This document shows, piece by piece, positions 1-10,667 of a stretch of 64,000 nt of DNA (its first letter is position 1; the number at the start of each line of letters is the position of its first letter). Origin of the DNA: Aaosphaeria pasadenensis (lineage: Eukaryota > Ascomycota > Dothideomycetes > Pleosporales). The notes beneath the pieces were generated by a model. The model worked only from the letters and a program-made list of their open reading frames with translations, was not told the origin of the DNA and did not search any database. Location: assembly GCA_022813625.1 (NCBI GenBank), contig JAKLMB010000007.1:1178001-1242000 (forward strand). The letters are read 5' to 3'. Made by a program: the position numbers and the translations under genes.

Positions 1-2689
1 ACGATCTAGCGAACTGTTCATTCGTAAATACCACATACCCTTGAACACAAACGATGAATCCAAAGATAGGACAACATCGCAAATCCAATATTCCTGTATC
101 ATTATTTCACACATACGTACCCTTCTCCAGACCTTAAGCAATGTACATACTCCAGAGATAAAGAACGAAAGTTATAAAATAGCAAACAATCACTTATGAA
201 TCGAAACATCCATGAATAAAGCAAAAATGTCAGATCGCGGTTTGTCGTATTCAGGTAAACATAACCACCTTCTGCACGGCGGAGCTCCGCCCGGATCCTC
301 GTCCGCCTCCACCTCCACTTCATTATACTCGTTCTCGTACTCTTTCGCCTCATCCTCATATTCGGCCCGTATAATCACCCATGAAATACAAACCGTAGAT
401 CGATCCACCGCTCTTTTCCCGACCCGACGTTCTGCGTTGCGTTGCGTGGAATGAGCATAAGCTGACTGATTACATGCTGCAAGCCACTACGTCATAAAGC
501 CTCGATAATCTCTTCCACATCACTGGTAGAGAAAGGGAAACTTTTTGCTTTTCATCTGCCTTACCAATGTAGTTACTAGATGGGGAAGATGCGATGGGAT
601 GACATCATATATCACCATCCCCGCCGAGGGGCCAATCTAAAGACTGAAGAACATGTGTAGTAGATTAATCAATGCCGCGTCGAGAGCAATGTTAGCACTT
701 CGAGGGATTTTTGTTCGCGTGTATGAGATCATATGTTCCTTCTTGTATGTCTGTTTATCGGCTCATGGGACGTAACGTTAGACGCATGTCTATCAAAGTT
801 CAGTCCAATTCCATGTCAATTCCCTTATTCTCCTCAGGAAGAAAACAAATAGAGAGGAAGGAAATAGTTCACATTCGTCTATCTATTCCCTCTTCAGTAA
901 AAGGAGAAGTAGATGTCTCCACATGGAAGGAAAGATAGGTTATGCTACAAGTAACCTGTGGTCAAGATGCAACATAAACCGTCTTGTAGTCGGTTCAGGT
1001 CCTTATAAAGTAGTGAAACCATGATTAAATATCATCTTCGATTGAGTGTCAGTGAAATGAGTGGATAGATGAGTGCTTTAAAGACGTTTAAATGAAGTTT
1101 AAACGAAAATATTGAGGATATCAATATTCTACTGTGGGCTTTGCTCCTTTTTGCAATTGCGAAGACCCCGCGGTCTGAGCATTGGACCAAGTCAAATTGA
1201 ACCCCTCACAGGCTATGGACTATTTCCAACGAAAGAAGGAAAGAAAGGCGTCAAAGAGAAAAGGGGAAAGAGGAAGTGAGAAGTAGTATCGTGAAGACAT
1301 CCGTTCTGCTTGCGGTGCACATTTAGACACTTGTTCTACTTCTTCTTTTCCCCTCTCTCTTTTCTCTCCTTGGTTACATCAATACACACAAACACACCTA
1401 CGCATTCTCTCCCTCCTAACATGGTAACTACGGACGGAGAATTAGACAAATCCAGCCCTCATCATTAGCTCTGCCAATAGTACTCATAGAAACGGAAATG
1501 CAATCTAGTCCGAGTTCTTCGTGCGTTCTTTTTCTCCTTCTTCCTCTTGTTTATCTGGTACACTATAATAGACGCATATTGGGTGGGAACTATCTTAGGA
1601 TATTGCAGCTACGGTAGATTGGACCCTGAGGATACCGTAATGAAGTGCGTGGGCGTGGGCGTTGGTCGCGTGGGCGTAGCGCGGTAAAGCAAGTGCGAAA
1701 AAAAAGAGCCCACGAGGACCCTGGTTTCCAACAATGGTTCCTTTCCGTTTTGGTAGTTTTTGTTACTTGATAGGTTGGGGAGTGGTGGGGTTCTTGAGGA
1801 TGGTCTGGATTGGTTTGTTGTTTTATTTGTTTTTTTTTTTGCCTGAATTGCACGAGGGGTTGAGGGAGGTCTAGGGATTGTTTTGTGTGAGTGAGGGTGA
1901 GGGTGGTATGCGAGAACACGGGTAGTCGTTGTGTATGATCTGTACATGCATCTACTTCCTTCCGTTGAAAGTGAACTACCGTTTCAATGGATGAATGAAA
2001 TGGTATACGGACAAAGAATTATCCCTGGGACATGGTAAAATCAAGAGGTATCACGAGGCGATAATTGTTACCTGCAGGAGTATGCGACTCAAAACCGGGG
2101 CGCATAAGATCCATCCTATTACCATCACATGCCTCTTGGAAACCCGTTGGAAAAAAAAAGAGAAATGGAGATTAGGAAATTAAACCATGCCGAAGGGTGG
2201 TAACTATGGAAGAATTGTTTCTAGAAGGCCCGGCGTAGATTAAGAGGCACACATACGTGCAACGACGATGCACTCAAGACAGATGGGTAGATTCCTTTTT
2301 GGCGTGCATGCATGCATATACGACGGGCATTATGCGGGTGACCAGGGTCGATCAGTGGAAAATTAGATTGATTCTGGAGTGCAGAGGCTGGACAGAAATA
2401 AAGATGCCCGGGTTTTTGGGAACGTCATTCCGGATACACGATTTTTCCTTCTGCGCAAGATGTTCCGCCGCTGGGAATGGGAGAAGGGTTCCGTGGCTGT
2501 CATTTGATATCGTTACGCATTACGACGGATGATCTGCGAGCGAATGAAATGACAAGGACAGAAAAGGAAAGAGTTGACATGTCGGAACTTGACCGAACTC
2601 GAGGTTCTGTTCTGCACGCACCGAACAGAATAGGTATGGGTGCATGTTGATGCATGCACGGGCGGAAATTGAAGTTACAGAGATCGGAT

Positions 2690-2715
2690 GTGCGCTGTGC
2701 GCTGTGCGCTGTGCG
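2690..2715. repeat. tandem heptamer GTGCGCT, about 3.7 copies
   Basis: Three complete perfect copies of GTGCGCT are followed by a partial GTGCG. It lies in non-coding DNA and looks like a simple microsatellite. Confidence 0.9.
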
Positions 2716-4006
2716 AGGTTTGAACATCAGTGATTAATGCCTAAACGGTAGTTGGGTGTGATGGTTCTGGGCTAAGTTATGGGTCCGGATATGGTGCAGG
2801 ACGACTTTGAACGAGTTGAACACTGGCGATTGACGACTGACGATGAAAGTGATCATCATTGGAGATTGGAGATTGGAGACTGACAATTGGAGTTGGAGTT
2901 GCTTCGGAGTATGTAGATCGACCGGAATGTGAGCTAGACCTACACGAGGATAGTATACTTGTACTATGGAAAGAGCATCGCTAAAATCCATTAGTACGAC
3001 CGGCCACTGTGCGGCCACCAGAAAATTATATTTGTTTGCATATTGATTGATACTGTCGCCGGCCGGCAAAGGTAGCTCAGCAATCGAAAGCCACCATTGG
3101 TAAGGAGTCGAAGACAACATCTTCGGCCGAACAACGTGATACTTACTGTAGGATGAAGAACACGACATGACGTAGGGAGGTCAAGACAATACCTTTTGCG
3201 TGGGTGGCTGGCTCGCTGCGCCCATGTGTTTACGAACGTTAGCTGTCCGTGTCCATACAAGTAGTCTTGCGCAAAGATCAATAATCGAACAAAGGCCCAC
3301 ATGGAAGGAAGTGGAGAACCTTTGACGGACGGTGACGGACCCTTTTCTTTCCTTTTCTCTTCTGGAAGGCCGTCACATGTGTCTTTTACTGCGGCCAGCT
3401 CCACAATTGGTAGTTACTGTAGCGTGTGCAATGGTAACAGTGACTTCTAGTGAGCGGTATTTTCTCCGTGCTAAAGCTCTCGGCTTCTTCACTGGCTCGG
3501 AGACAGGCGCGTCGTCCACGTCCCCCTAAGCCTTAAGCCTCAAGTCCCAAGGCTACACAATAGTTAGAGCCTAGTGGAATACTCCGTACATGCGGCATGC
3601 CTCTATTCCTGTTAGCAGATGGTGAGGGCAGGCTATTACTCATGTTGGGTCACCACCTCGAAAACCTGAATGTTCACCGCTTTACTGTGCCTGCATTTGT
3701 GTAGTCTTCTTTAATTGAAGGTGCAGGCGTAGGTGTAACAGTGCCGGCAGGAACATGACATGAATGCACGGTGGTTTTAAGGCGGACGCGTCTGTCTGTC
3801 CTTGTTGTCCATTTGCAAGGATGGTCCTAACCATCGAACGAGCCGTGAGCCCTCTACCGGGCGATTGGTTCTCCGAATACTTCCAGAACACCAAGCGTAT
3901 TCTGCGAGACTCACGAGACATGCGAGACGCTCAATACGATCAGGACGCATCTAGCGAGATGTTAGCGTAATCAATTCAGTGCGTTCGTACAGACAGATGA
4001 TTACAG

Positions 4007-4300
4007 ATGGAAGGTGGTGGCGATAAGGACGACGACGACGACGACGACGACGACGAACGATGGCGACGGGTGTCAGGCACAGGTGGAGCACGGGAAGAGG
4101 CACAGATGGAGGATCGGGAGGAGGCTCGATTGGGAAGGCCGCTTACACAGGAGCAACGCTGGTGTTTTGAATACATACACCTTCATCACATGAAAGGAAT
4201 TGATATACGGAGAGTCGCTGCTCAGTACTACTTGAACGAGTGCCTACATGCAGGTAAACGTGCATTATCCGGGGAACACCAATTGCACAGCACCTTTTAA
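4007..4300 (+). CDS. possible small hypothetical gene (weak)
   Basis: A 97-codon open frame starts at ATG 4007 with an Asp run encoded by the GAC repeat. A less repetitive stretch follows that reads like real protein (PLTQEQRWCFEYIHLHHMKG, then a second helix-like segment). A GTAAAC donor at 4254 and a TCCAG acceptor near 4311 could join in phase to about 30 further codons. I recognise no family. The Asp run and the frequency of chance open frames nearby argue against it. It may be a real small gene, a decayed exon or chance. Confidence 0.2.
   Translation: MEGGGDKDDDDDDDDDERWRRVSGTGGAREEAQMEDREEARLGRPLTQEQRWCFEYIHLHHMKGIDIRRVAAQYYLNECLHAGKRALSGEHQLHSTF
4028..4054. repeat. GAC trinucleotide repeat, 9 copies
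   Basis: Nine perfect GAC triplets. If the weak frame starting at 4007 is real, they encode a poly-Asp run. Confidence 0.95.
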
Positions 4301-4686
4301 TTGTTTGACGGATCCAGGAGTGATGCTGCATCCAGGAACGGAAGTGACATTCGAGGGATCATCTGTGAGGTATTGCATTGCATTCAGTATTGCCTGTGAT
4401 GGGCGATGAAGATTGGGGGAACAGCCAGTTGATTGATTCTCGTTGGGTGGTGGGATCGTGTCGTATCGTATCGGGATCGTATTATTGATGGTACCTCGGG
4501 CGCGTCATTGGGAAAGGAAAATTGTGGGTAATGTGCAAAAGCTTTTGGGTTCTGTTCCGTTCTGGGTGCATATCGTTCTCGTAAGGTGGAGGTGAAGAGG
4601 CTGAGGAAAGCATACGCAGTAACAATTACGAGGATTAGATCGAGTCAGGTTCCATTGATGCGTACTGCGTAGATGCCATGTATGCG

Positions 4687-4702
4687 TGCGGAGTACTCCG
4701 CA
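4687..4702. repeat. perfect 16-bp palindrome TGCGGAGTACTCCGCA
   Basis: The two halves are exact reverse complements with no spacer. The central GGAGTACTCC is two head-to-head copies of part of the GGAGTAC word that recurs in other intergenic stretches of the window. It could bind a dimeric regulator, but no neighbouring gene supports that. Confidence 0.8.
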
Positions 4703-5200
4703 TGTGTAACTGGTGTGTAATTCCTGATGGGCGCAGCTGCTGAGCCAGAACCAATTCCACACTTGGGTGGATGGATGTACCATTATCGTCCAGAGTCTTC
4801 AGACATGGGTAGATACAAGGGAGGGAAGGAGGGACGGTTGTTGATGGACACGAGGTGGATAAAACGATGGTGGTACGACAGATAGACGAGGGGAGACAGG
4901 GCATGGCATGAGGGCTACGAGAATGCACTCCACATGTCTCTGGCTGGATATGCATTGTATACATAGTACATACATACATGGTGTAGTCTATTGTATGTAG
5001 TCTCATGTAGGCGTGGTCGTGTGAGAGGTTGCATACATGCAATATTTACTGTGAAGCATCGTCTGTCTACTGTAATAGTTGTCTACACCATACACCATAC
5101 ACCATACAAGGACGAGATGATGGGCCAATCAGGGATGAGATCAAAGTGTCGAATGTATGTAATTGGACCGATTGAGCACCGATTGACCGCCCCTCCTTCC

Positions 5201-5228
5201 TTCCCTCTTCCCTCTTCCCTCTTCCCTC
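5201..5228. repeat. tandem heptamer TTCCCTC, 4 copies
   Basis: Four perfect copies in the pyrimidine-rich region upstream of LST7. A degenerate CACCATA repeat lies at about 5086-5106. Confidence 0.9.
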
Positions 5229-6374
5229 TGCCATTACCCGTTCCTGCCTCTCCCAAGTTCACTACCCGTACCTGCCCTCTACCCTCCTCCCTCCCGTCCC
5301 TTCCCTTCTCTTCCGTCTACTCTCTACTCGCCACCACTATCAACCATTGAGACTCAGCATCAACAATATCATCTTAATAGTCACAGTTATAGTATTAGCA
5401 ATCAGTAGAAGTAGAAGTAACATGTTGGAATAGGAAGAGAATTAGTGAAAAGCCCAGGCCAATTCCCTCTTCCTCATCCAGCCAGTCCAAGTTGTCTCGT
5501 AGTAGTAAATTACTAAACCCTCACTAACAACTCGTCCCGAGTCCACCACCATCCAAGATCCATGAATCCATGATCCTTGATGATCCATCCCATCCCATCC
5601 ACGATCCGTCTCTCTCCAACTTAAGCGTCTCCCCCCCTCCGTTTCGCTCCACCGCCTTCGTTCACACCCACCACCACCATCACCTCCCCCTCCCCCCCCT
5701 CCTACTCTTCTCTCATATAACTCCCGATAACCATCCATCCCTCCACTACATCCAATCCTCCTCTCATCCTCATACACAGTACAAAAATAACAACCACATT
5801 ATTGTTATTGTCTTTTCTTCTCAACAATAATCAATCGACCCATCACATCTCATCGTGTGGTGTTCCTGCATCGATCGACTGTTGTGATCGTCCACTTTCC
5901 CCGACATTCAACAACGTCTCGTCGCATCCGGCCCTGTGAACGGACACGCCGGACACGCCAAAAGCCGCCATCGAACCCCCCCCACCACCACCACACACGA
6001 CCACCCATACCTACCTCTACCGGTACATCTATCTCCCAGTGCCACCATTCGTCGCCATCAGACAACCACACAACCACACCTCCTCCTCCACCTATACCTC
6101 CGCCTCAACGTGAATCAACACTCCGACTTCCAACCTCCCATACGCCGCCACTCACCTCACTCCTCAGTCTCTCCTCTCCTACATACACCACCACATTCCT
6201 CTTCATCCACCCTTCCGTTGCGCGCGACCTTCTCCTCCACACACCCACCCATCTCGTCATACTAGGGGGGCCTCCCATCGTCAGCTGAACCACCACCTCT
6301 CCCTCTCACCCTCACAACCCTTCTGAACACGAGATCAATCATGAATTCGCTATAAGAGCATAGAGGAGGAAAAC

Positions 6375-7853
6375 ATGGATTTCACGGTATGAATCCCTAT
6401 CCCTCTGCACGCACACGCACGCACACCCGCACGCCTACACACCCTCCCGCGCCCCTGTGAACATCCCCCAACGCCATCGGGAACACCCACATCCATCAAG
6501 GCACCATGCCACGCTCATGCCACGCGCTGTGTGCGCCTCATGATCAACCAACCCCCCATAGATCATAGCTAACGGCTGTCTGAATAGATCTCGCTCGCCC
6601 ACTTCTGCGAGGTCCACGGTCCTACATCTATCATCTGCACCCAGGCTTCCACATCGCCATGCGGCTCTTGCAACCCATGCGCTACACCACCATCCGATGA
6701 CGCGCCTCTCTCCTCATACTCACAATCAGGCCTCTACGACAACCCTTCCCTAAAGCTCAGCGCACGCTTACCACAGCTCTCCTCTCCCTTCGAGACACCG
6801 CCCACCAGCCCGCGATCCCCGACACATAATCCATACTTTCCGAGCTTCTCTTCCGACAGCAGCTTCGGCGGCCGGAGACCTAGCAGTACAATCGATTCCG
6901 ATCCGGAGGTCTGCGAGCACTGCACCATCGTCGTCCCCAAGAAGTACAGCGACAAGCTACCGAATGGAGCCCCCGGCAGTCCCTCCAAGGATGGCCGTGG
7001 ACGCAACGGCAGCCCGGTGCTTCGAAGCTCCCAAAACTTTCCCGTGCGAGGATCCGGATCGCCAGAAGTCTTCTCCAGTTCCCCCGAGTCGTCGGACACG
7101 GAGCAGAGTCGATCGTTTCCGGACTCGATGCCATCGTCTCCCATGTACATCTCCCGAGGCGTGCATACCCACACCCTCAATTACATCTCCACCAGCCAGC
7201 CACAGTCGCCTGCCACCTACTCTCTGTTAAGAAGAACATGTATTCGCACCCTCTCCTGCGAAGCTCTTCCCTGCGGAAAACCCTCCGGACCACTCATGTT
7301 CGGCGACCCGGTCGCAGGTTACACCATCGCATATATATTCCGTCTCCAGGACCCACGATCACGCGGGGCGAAGAGAACATATGCTCTCATTGCAATGGCC
7401 GGCCGAGACGACCGTCGGGCCAGCAGAGCCATGGTCAAGGTGACCGAGGTCTTTGAGAGCATCGCGAACTCGATCGTGGCGCTCGCCGAGAAAGAATTGG
7501 AACGTGAGTCGGCGGCTTCCGTATCGAGCCTCTCCAGTTCAAGGCCGACCACGGCAGTCCCGAGCACTCCACCTTTTGGCACCTCTGCATCTTCCATGCC
7601 CATGTTCCTATCCCCGCAAAAGGAGAAAGTTCTACCCTCGTCAGCGAGCACTCCGGCGACCCGCAACATCACCCCAGTCTCTTCCTTCCTCTCTGCGAAG
7701 AAAGTCGACCCGGACGGCTATCCCCGGGTGAGCCGTGATGCTATGCGACCCAAGACCTTGACCGAGATCGTGGGAAATGAGGGCGTCTTCGTGATGCTCC
7801 ATGCCCGCTTCTGTGGGCTACTCCATTCTCTGATCAAAGAGTTCGGAACCTGA
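6375..7853 (+). CDS. LST7: folliculin/Lst7-family protein
   Basis: Folliculin-type (longin/DENN) partner of Lst4/FNIP; in yeast, Lst7 acts with Lst4 on the vacuolar membrane as a GTPase activator for Rag GTPases in TORC1 amino-acid signalling. Two exons, 6375-6386 and 6588-7853, give about 425 residues. The first exon codes only four residues (MDFT). The intron has a GTATGA donor, a GCTAAC branch site at about 6568 and a TAG acceptor. The join gives ISLAHFCEVHGPTSIICTQ at the N-terminus, the hallmark start of the family (a Cys-His-Gly-Pro patch). Next come a low-complexity Ser/Pro region, a CEHC pair, and a conserved segment around GDPVAGYTIAYIFRLQDPRS with a following helix. The C-terminal DENN part is short, as in fungi. 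The function is inferred from the N-terminal motif and the overall layout. Confidence 0.85.
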
Positions 7854-9227
7854 AATGCTAGCCTTGCCCTCACATACGTTTGCACCAGGCCAGCACTTGT
7901 GCCCCTTTACACGTCTATTTTCCTTTCCATACCCTCTGTATTCTTATCTTATCTTCCATGGATCCCTTGAATGATCCATTGTCTGCTGCGTTCTAGCGTT
8001 TGTCCGTGCCGTACGATATGGCACTGGCGTATTTGGATTGCTGATTTCTCTTTGAATTTCTTTACGCATATGTATTTGGTATCCGGCTCCATTGCCTTCA
8101 TATTTCACAACGGCCGCCCTTGAGTTTATTTTTTCTCCTAATGATCCTTGTTGCTTTAGCAAGCGTAGCGAGTGGACCATTTTATACCTCTCAATATACC
8201 CCTCCCGACTGGTTCCATGTTCGCGGTCGGATTCTGGGATATCGAAGAACGGTTACAATATAGACGATCTGTTCCGAGGTGGGACATATTTAGACGGAAG
8301 CATGATTGGATGAATTTCGATGGAGAAACGCTCGAGGAGTCGAGATCTTACGGCCTGGTTCTCATGAGGAGCTGTCCTGTCGAAGTCGTTCACAGACGGC
8401 ATATCCGAATTAGTCACGAAGAATCGAACATTTTTAGTACATACTATCCAACTGTCCAGCCTGCGGCCTTGATGTGATTTAATAGTGTTCGATGAGTTAC
8501 ATTTGAGACTCAATCAGGTACTCACTGCATGACATACGCCTGGGTACGCTCCTGAACTGACGCCAACATGGTGTTCCATGTCCGTGATGGTTCAAGTTTA
8601 GAAGAAGGTAGACAGACGGAAAAGAAATCGCTCATTCACAATCGTCATTCAAGGAGGTAAGTCAGTGAGCTGTCGTTCTCTAGGTAGCAAATTTTCCTTC
8701 GCCAAAGCACAAGGCAGCCAGTATCCTGATGAACGTGGTCGTAGCGAGCAGTGGAAGGCAGAAACAACAGCACCGCTATCGATACCGACACCGGCGTTAC
8801 TTATTACGGTTTAGCGTGACTGTTGTCCAATTGTCCCAGGCTGAACGTCTTCTCTTCGAGACGAATTACTCGCATGCCACGTTTGCATAGAAAAAGCAAT
8901 ATTCACGTGCTTGGAGATTGCAGCATGTTTTCTTGGATAGCTGCCAAATAATCCTCCTATATTTACTTATGGCCTAAAGTGGTAAGACGTAGACCCTTGA
9001 TCCTCACGGAACCACGACTCCACCGTCCACGCTACACTCTGGAGACGACATGTGAACTCAATCACCACAGCAAAGTCGTTTCCAGTCGTCCCTCAATAGA
9101 TCGAACGATGAAAGACACTGACGTACCGCGGAGCATTTCTATTGTGACATGCCATCCCTCGATTTAGATCCGCCTAGTGTCGATCAGTATATCTGGGATA
9201 GGGAACGAGCGATGGCGGGAGAATGGG

Positions 9228-9242
9228 TGACGTCAGACCAAT
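9228..9242. promoter_or_regulatory. CRE palindrome TGACGTCA with adjacent CCAAT box
   Basis: A perfect 8-bp CRE/ATF palindrome is followed three bases later by CCAAT, about 540 bp upstream of the 9776 start codon. ATF/CREB factors such as AtfA and the CCAAT-binding complex are the known fungal binders of such words. Regulation of the downstream gene is inferred from position only. Confidence 0.5.
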
Positions 9243-9625
9243 CGGGGTAAACCATTCATGAACCTATCGCACATCCTCCACAACGTCACCTCTCCCCCCA
9301 TACGGACCGACTTCACCGTCACTCAATTGGTCTGATCGACAGACAGAATGCTGCGTCATGCGTACCCGACAGCTCTTCCCTCTTAACAACCTCCTTTCCC
9401 TATCCCCAAACTTGGCTTTGGACCCTACATCCTAGCTTGACGCCCTTTGAAACTTGGCAGTAGCTTGGTTTCTTTCAACTTTTGCAACCCTACTCTTGCT
9501 GTCTTAGCTCTTAACAAGTTAACGCTATTGAACCACGGTCTTGATTGATTTTAGCTGAAAGTGGAGAAAGGCCCTGACGGAGAAGTGGGCAGTGAAGGGA
9601 ACGAGTAAGTAGCACTTCCTACGAC

Positions 9626-9634
9626 TATATAAGG
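9626..9634 (+). promoter_or_regulatory. TATA box TATATAAGG
   Basis: A consensus TATA element 150 bp upstream of the ATG at 9776, followed by a CT- and CAA-rich leader typical of highly expressed fungal genes. Confidence 0.65.
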
Positions 9635-9775
9635 AGCCATTTGCACTTCAAGCGAACATCTCTTTTCCATCTCCGAGCATCAAACACATCTCGAAACCCA
9701 ACTCAACTTTCCAACCACTACAAACTATCCCAATAATTTAACAGTCTCCCAGACTTAAAATCAAAACCACACACA

Positions 9776-10077
9776 ATGAACAACCAACAAGCCGGTGCCC
9801 CCGCCAACGCCAACAACAAAGACTACCTCGACAAGGGCCTCGAGTCGGCAGAGAAGAAGTTCGGCGGCGCATGGGGCCAGAACACGGAGAAGAACCGCGG
9901 CATCAACGAGAAGATCACCGATGGCGCGCGGGGCCTATTTGAAAAGGCTACGGGCAAGAAAGTCGTATGTCCTCTCCATCTCCCTCTCTCGCCCCCTTCC
10001 TACCGATGCATGCATTCATGATGTGTGGTGGACAAATGCTAACGAAACCCAAACAGCCCGACAAGGTCAGCAACTAA
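9776..10077 (+). CDS. small conserved ascomycete protein, function unknown
   Basis: Two exons, 9776-9964 and 10057-10077, give a 69-residue, highly charged, Lys/Asn/Gly-rich protein without membrane segments or signal peptide. The body contains DYLDKGLESAEKKFGG and the end reads FEKATGKKV then PDKVSN, the last six residues coming from a seven-codon terminal exon (six residues plus stop). The intron has a GTATGT donor, a GCTAAC branch site and a CAG acceptor. The sequence resembles small proteins I know only as conserved hypothetical in moulds. Strong TATA and CRE-like promoter elements suggest a highly expressed, stress- or starvation-responsive gene; that part is inference. The 3' flank has AATAAATAA at about 10263. 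Confidence 0.85.
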
Positions 10078-10667
10078 GAAGCACGCGACGATGACATCTG
10101 CGAACGCAAATAGCGAACCCACCGTCATGATGAAAGTGAGGAGGTTCATCGAGAGGCTGGATGGGTGTAGCGGGTTGTTCGTATGATGTGTGCTGTGTGC
10201 TGTGCTACGACTTTCTCTCGAATATTTCTTATGTGTACTTTTATAATGATAATCTAAACGAAATAAATAAACAATGTGTTCTACACCAGAAATCATCCCG
10301 AACGTTTGCTAGTGACCAGCTTTGTCTGTGAAGGAATGGGGGATGGATGGAGATGTTAGTGTAGTGGACAGCGAGTTCATTGAGGCAGCGAGAGTCGATC
10401 TACTACTAGTTTGAATTATCCTTTGGGTCTTCTTTTTCGTCTTCTTCATTGGACTCTAGTATGAGTGTTGGCGTGAAGACCATGTTACATACGAAACGGC
10501 TACAAATCTTAGAACAATGCTTGCTTTGCATCAATTAACTAACTATGCACGCCATAGAATTGGCAGGTATCTTTCCTCCAACTTTGATTTCCCCCACCCA
10601 TTCCAAAACGCCTATAGTGGTGCATCTACCACGAGACTGTACGAATAACAGTCCTTTTTTGTTTCGT
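10078..10667. other. convergent intergenic region
   Basis: This is the 3' flank of the small gene (A-rich polyadenylation-like AATAAATAA near 10263) and the 3' flank of APC2 on the other strand. I see no gene in it. Confidence 0.7.

Larger units (their letters stand above)
1..6374. other. long region without a convincing gene
   Basis: No frame here has recognisable protein similarity, and the open frames are short, overlapping on both strands and low in complexity. The region holds several tandem repeats (2690-2715, 4028-4054, 5201-5228), a perfect 16-bp palindrome (4687-4702) and one copy of the ACTCCGTA octamer (3581). From about 5180 to 6320 the plus strand is strongly pyrimidine-rich and runs straight into the LST7 start codon, so this end is probably the LST7 promoter and 5' leader. 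A gene with many tiny exons, or a non-coding RNA, cannot be excluded. Confidence 0.6.
7854..9775. other. intergenic region, LST7 to small protein gene
   Basis: No convincing gene. The longest frames (about 8092-8513 on both strands) are unrecognised and overlap each other. The right half looks like the promoter of the small gene at 9776. It has a perfect TGACGTCA at 9228-9235, a CCAAT box at 9238-9242 and a TATA box at 9626-9634. Confidence 0.7.

Noticed and set aside
1590..1947. Two overlapping minus-strand frames rich in Thr/Pro/His
   Set aside because: Low-complexity sequence open in two frames at once, with no domain or splice pattern.
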